Below, piece after piece: positions 62,763 through 64,000 of a DNA stretch of 64,000 bases; the first letter of the stretch is position 1; each line of letters opens with the position of its first letter. Under the pieces are notes generated by a model that saw only the letters and a program-made list of their open reading frames with translations, was not told where the DNA came from and made no database searches. Position numbers and translations under genes: made by a program. Origin of the DNA: Caldicoprobacter oshimai DSM 21659 (lineage in GTDB: Bacteria > Bacillota > Clostridia > Caldicoprobacterales > Caldicoprobacteraceae); the NCBI GenBank assembly GCA_000526435.1, contig JAGB01000002.1, positions 124,001 to 188,000 on the forward strand, read 5' to 3'.

Positions 62763-63645
62763 CTTTTCTTCTCTGTTCTAACAGCTCTTTTAGCTCTTCT
62801 TGTTCGAAGATGTATTTTTTATTGCAGTAATGGCATACCACTTCAGCCCTCTTATCATTCTCTATAATATCGATAAGCTCTTTCTCTTCCATGCCCATCA
62901 AAATGCCCTTAAGGCGTTCCCTGTTGCAATCGCATTGGAACCGTGCATCCACTACAGCATTTATCTTCATCCCATGCTCACCCAAGATATTTTCAAGCAC
63001 CTCTTCGGGGGTCTTGCCTTCATCAAACTGGCGGGAGATGGGGGGGCTATTGTTAATCCTCTTTTCAATGGCAGCGATAACATCCTCCGGCGCCCCCGGC
63101 ATGGCCTGTACGATAAAACCGCCAGCAGCCTTTACGGTATAATCGGGATTGACAAGCACGCCCAGCGCCACCGCTGAAGGCTGCTGCTCCGACACCGTGA
63201 GATAATAAGCCACATCTTCGGCTATCTCACCCGATATCAGTTTGGCTTGTCCTATATACGGTTCTTTCAATCCCAGATCCTTTATAACAGTTATCCTGCC
63301 ATTTTTACCTACAGCAGCTGCCACATCCAGTTTATTGTGAACATTAAGCGGTAAATCCAGCTTGGGATTTGCAACATACCCCTTTACATCACCGCCGGAA
63401 GTTGCCACCACCACAACGCTGCCCAACGGGCCATCCCCTTTTACGATGAGCGAAAGGGTATCCCTTTTGCCTTTCATGTCGATGCCCAACATAACGGCAG
63501 CGGTCATGGCACGTCCCAATGCAGCGCTGGCTATGGGAGACAACCCATGAAGCCTTTGGGCTTCCTGTACCAAATCGGTGGTCCTAGCAGCAAAGCCGCG
63601 AATAAATCCGTTGGCAGCTGTAACCCTGATTACGTAATCTTTCAT
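62743..63645 (-). CDS. hslO: Hsp33 redox-regulated chaperone
   Basis: Holdase activated by oxidation and zinc loss. Seen: N-terminal domain with IVKGDGPLGSVVV and GYVANPKLDLP, ISGEIAEDVAYYLTVSEQQPSAVALGV, and the zinc-binding tetrad Cys238-x-Cys240 (FQCDCNRER) and Cys271-x-x-Cys274 (VCHYCNKK). 300 aa. AAAGGAGGT lies 5 nt before the ATG. The last six or so codons (GQQPTA, then TAA) lie inside the right end of the mobile-element remnant, so the native 3' end has been replaced; the essential Cys motif is untouched. Confidence 0.95.
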   Translation of the reverse strand: MKDYVIRVTAANGFIRGFAARTTDLVQEAQRLHGLSPIASAALGRAMTAAVMLGIDMKGKRDTLSLIVKGDGPLGSVVVVATSGGDVKGYVANPKLDLPLNVHNKLDVAAAVGKNGRITVIKDLGLKEPYIGQAKLISGEIAEDVAYYLTVSEQQPSAVALGVLVNPDYTVKAAGGFIVQAMPGAPEDVIAAIEKRINNSPPISRQFDEGKTPEEVLENILGEHGMKINAVVDARFQCDCNRERLKGILMGMEEKELIDIIENDKRAEVVCHYCNKKYIFEQEELKELLEQRRKGQQPTA

Positions 63646-63713
63646 CCGCGACCTCCTTTTTCTCCTTTAGTATAGTAGTGTTTTGTGAGTTTTACCAATC
63701 CTTACACTGCAGC

Positions 63714-64000
63714 TCATACCTTTTTAGCTGCAAAAAAAATACGCTCAGCCCTCTTCTTTGGTGGCTTCAGCGTAAAAGGCTGATATACCCCTATCTCTTC
63801 AAAGCCGTTCTTTTTAAGGCGCTCGACGATCTCATCCACCTCATAAGCGCGCTGGTAGTGAATCTCATCAAATCTCCTGTAATATTCCCCTTCTTTAACA
63901 AAAAATGACAGCTCAATCTCGCATATCCTAGAGCGCCTATCAAAATAGTTCTGCCATATATAGCTTATATTCTCAGCGGTCCTCACAAACGTATTATTTC
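63714..64000 (-). CDS. Class I SAM-dependent methyltransferase, C-terminal fragment
   Basis: Runs off the right edge of the window; at least 95 residues are visible. A GTG at 63986 has no ribosome site and codons before it stay open to the edge, so the true start is beyond. Seen: SFFVKEGEYYRRFDEIHYQRAYEVDEIVERLKKNGFEEIGVYQPFTLKPPKKRAERIFFAAKK, the C-terminal strands of small Clostridia methyltransferases. The SAM motifs themselves are not in the window. Substrate unknown. Confidence 0.75.
   Translation of the reverse strand, partial: NNTFVRTAENISYIWQNYFDRRSRICEIELSFFVKEGEYYRRFDEIHYQRAYEVDEIVERLKKNGFEEIGVYQPFTLKPPKKRAERIFFAAKKV

Overview
The window looks like a chromosomal segment of an anaerobic, endospore-lineage Clostridia bacterium that lives on plant polysaccharide. 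Pointers are strong AGGAGG-type Shine-Dalgarno sites with many GTG and TTG starts, binding-protein sugar ABC importers, GH127-superfamily arabinofuranosidases, a SpoIID/LytB-domain protein, YkuK, YkvI and a stand-alone MetH-activation domain. A moderately thermophilic Thermoanaerobacterales-like or Caldicoprobacter/Mahella-like organism would fit, but the genus is a guess. I see no rRNA, tRNA or CRISPR array.

Region 1 (about 90-14,880, all minus strand, visibly AT-rich) is one long carbohydrate operon. It reads, in order of transcription: lipoprotein solute-binding protein, stem-loop, a 982-residue binding protein fused to carbohydrate-binding-like modules, a permease pair, an NHL/TPR membrane-anchored protein, a Yip1-family membrane protein, a large secreted DUF5696 protein, a second permease pair and a Cys-type sulfatase. 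A divergent XRE regulator sits at the head, next to a well-formed promoter that carries a palindromic operator candidate. No transport ATPase is present, so a shared MsmX-type ATPase elsewhere is expected. This is the best candidate here for an under-described system.

Region 2 (about 15,300-30,000, visibly richer in GC) is mostly housekeeping: MetH-activation domain protein, DUF89 phosphatase with pgi, a small hydrolase, YjbQ, ComEC, an MBL-fold hydrolase, YkuK, a URO-D-family protein, a Xaa-Pro aminopeptidase, and the first GH127 beta-L-arabinofuranosidase.

Region 3 (about 30,060-41,810, AT-rich again) is a second sugar-utilisation island: a GH127/GH146-like enzyme, a broken transposase, an LplABC-type importer, a DUF5695 protein broken at an A7 run, and an AraC regulator whose control region carries several repeats. 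A partial copy of one repeat lies upstream of the importer.

Region 4 (about 41,830-64,000) holds an FGGY sugar kinase broken at a T6 run, a polyol dehydrogenase, pyrimidine-nucleoside phosphorylase, a MacA/MacB-like efflux operon, a GH1 beta-glucosidase, a DUF2207 protein, a SpoIID/LytB protein, CCA-adding enzyme, YkvI, DUF3006, two small lipoproteins, a TPR protein, Hsp33 and a truncated methyltransferase.

Non-coding structure is rich. Three intergenic loci (24.4, 27.9 and 62.5 kb) resemble tnpB-less IS200/IS605 derivatives with omega-RNA-like right ends; the last one supplies the stop codon of hslO. A separate dispersed intergenic repeat occurs at 18.6, 43.4 and 46.4 kb. A PhoB-box-like array of four 11-bp repeats precedes a tiny acidic lipoprotein gene. 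All start choices, motifs and repeats were read by eye; no alignment or database search was run.
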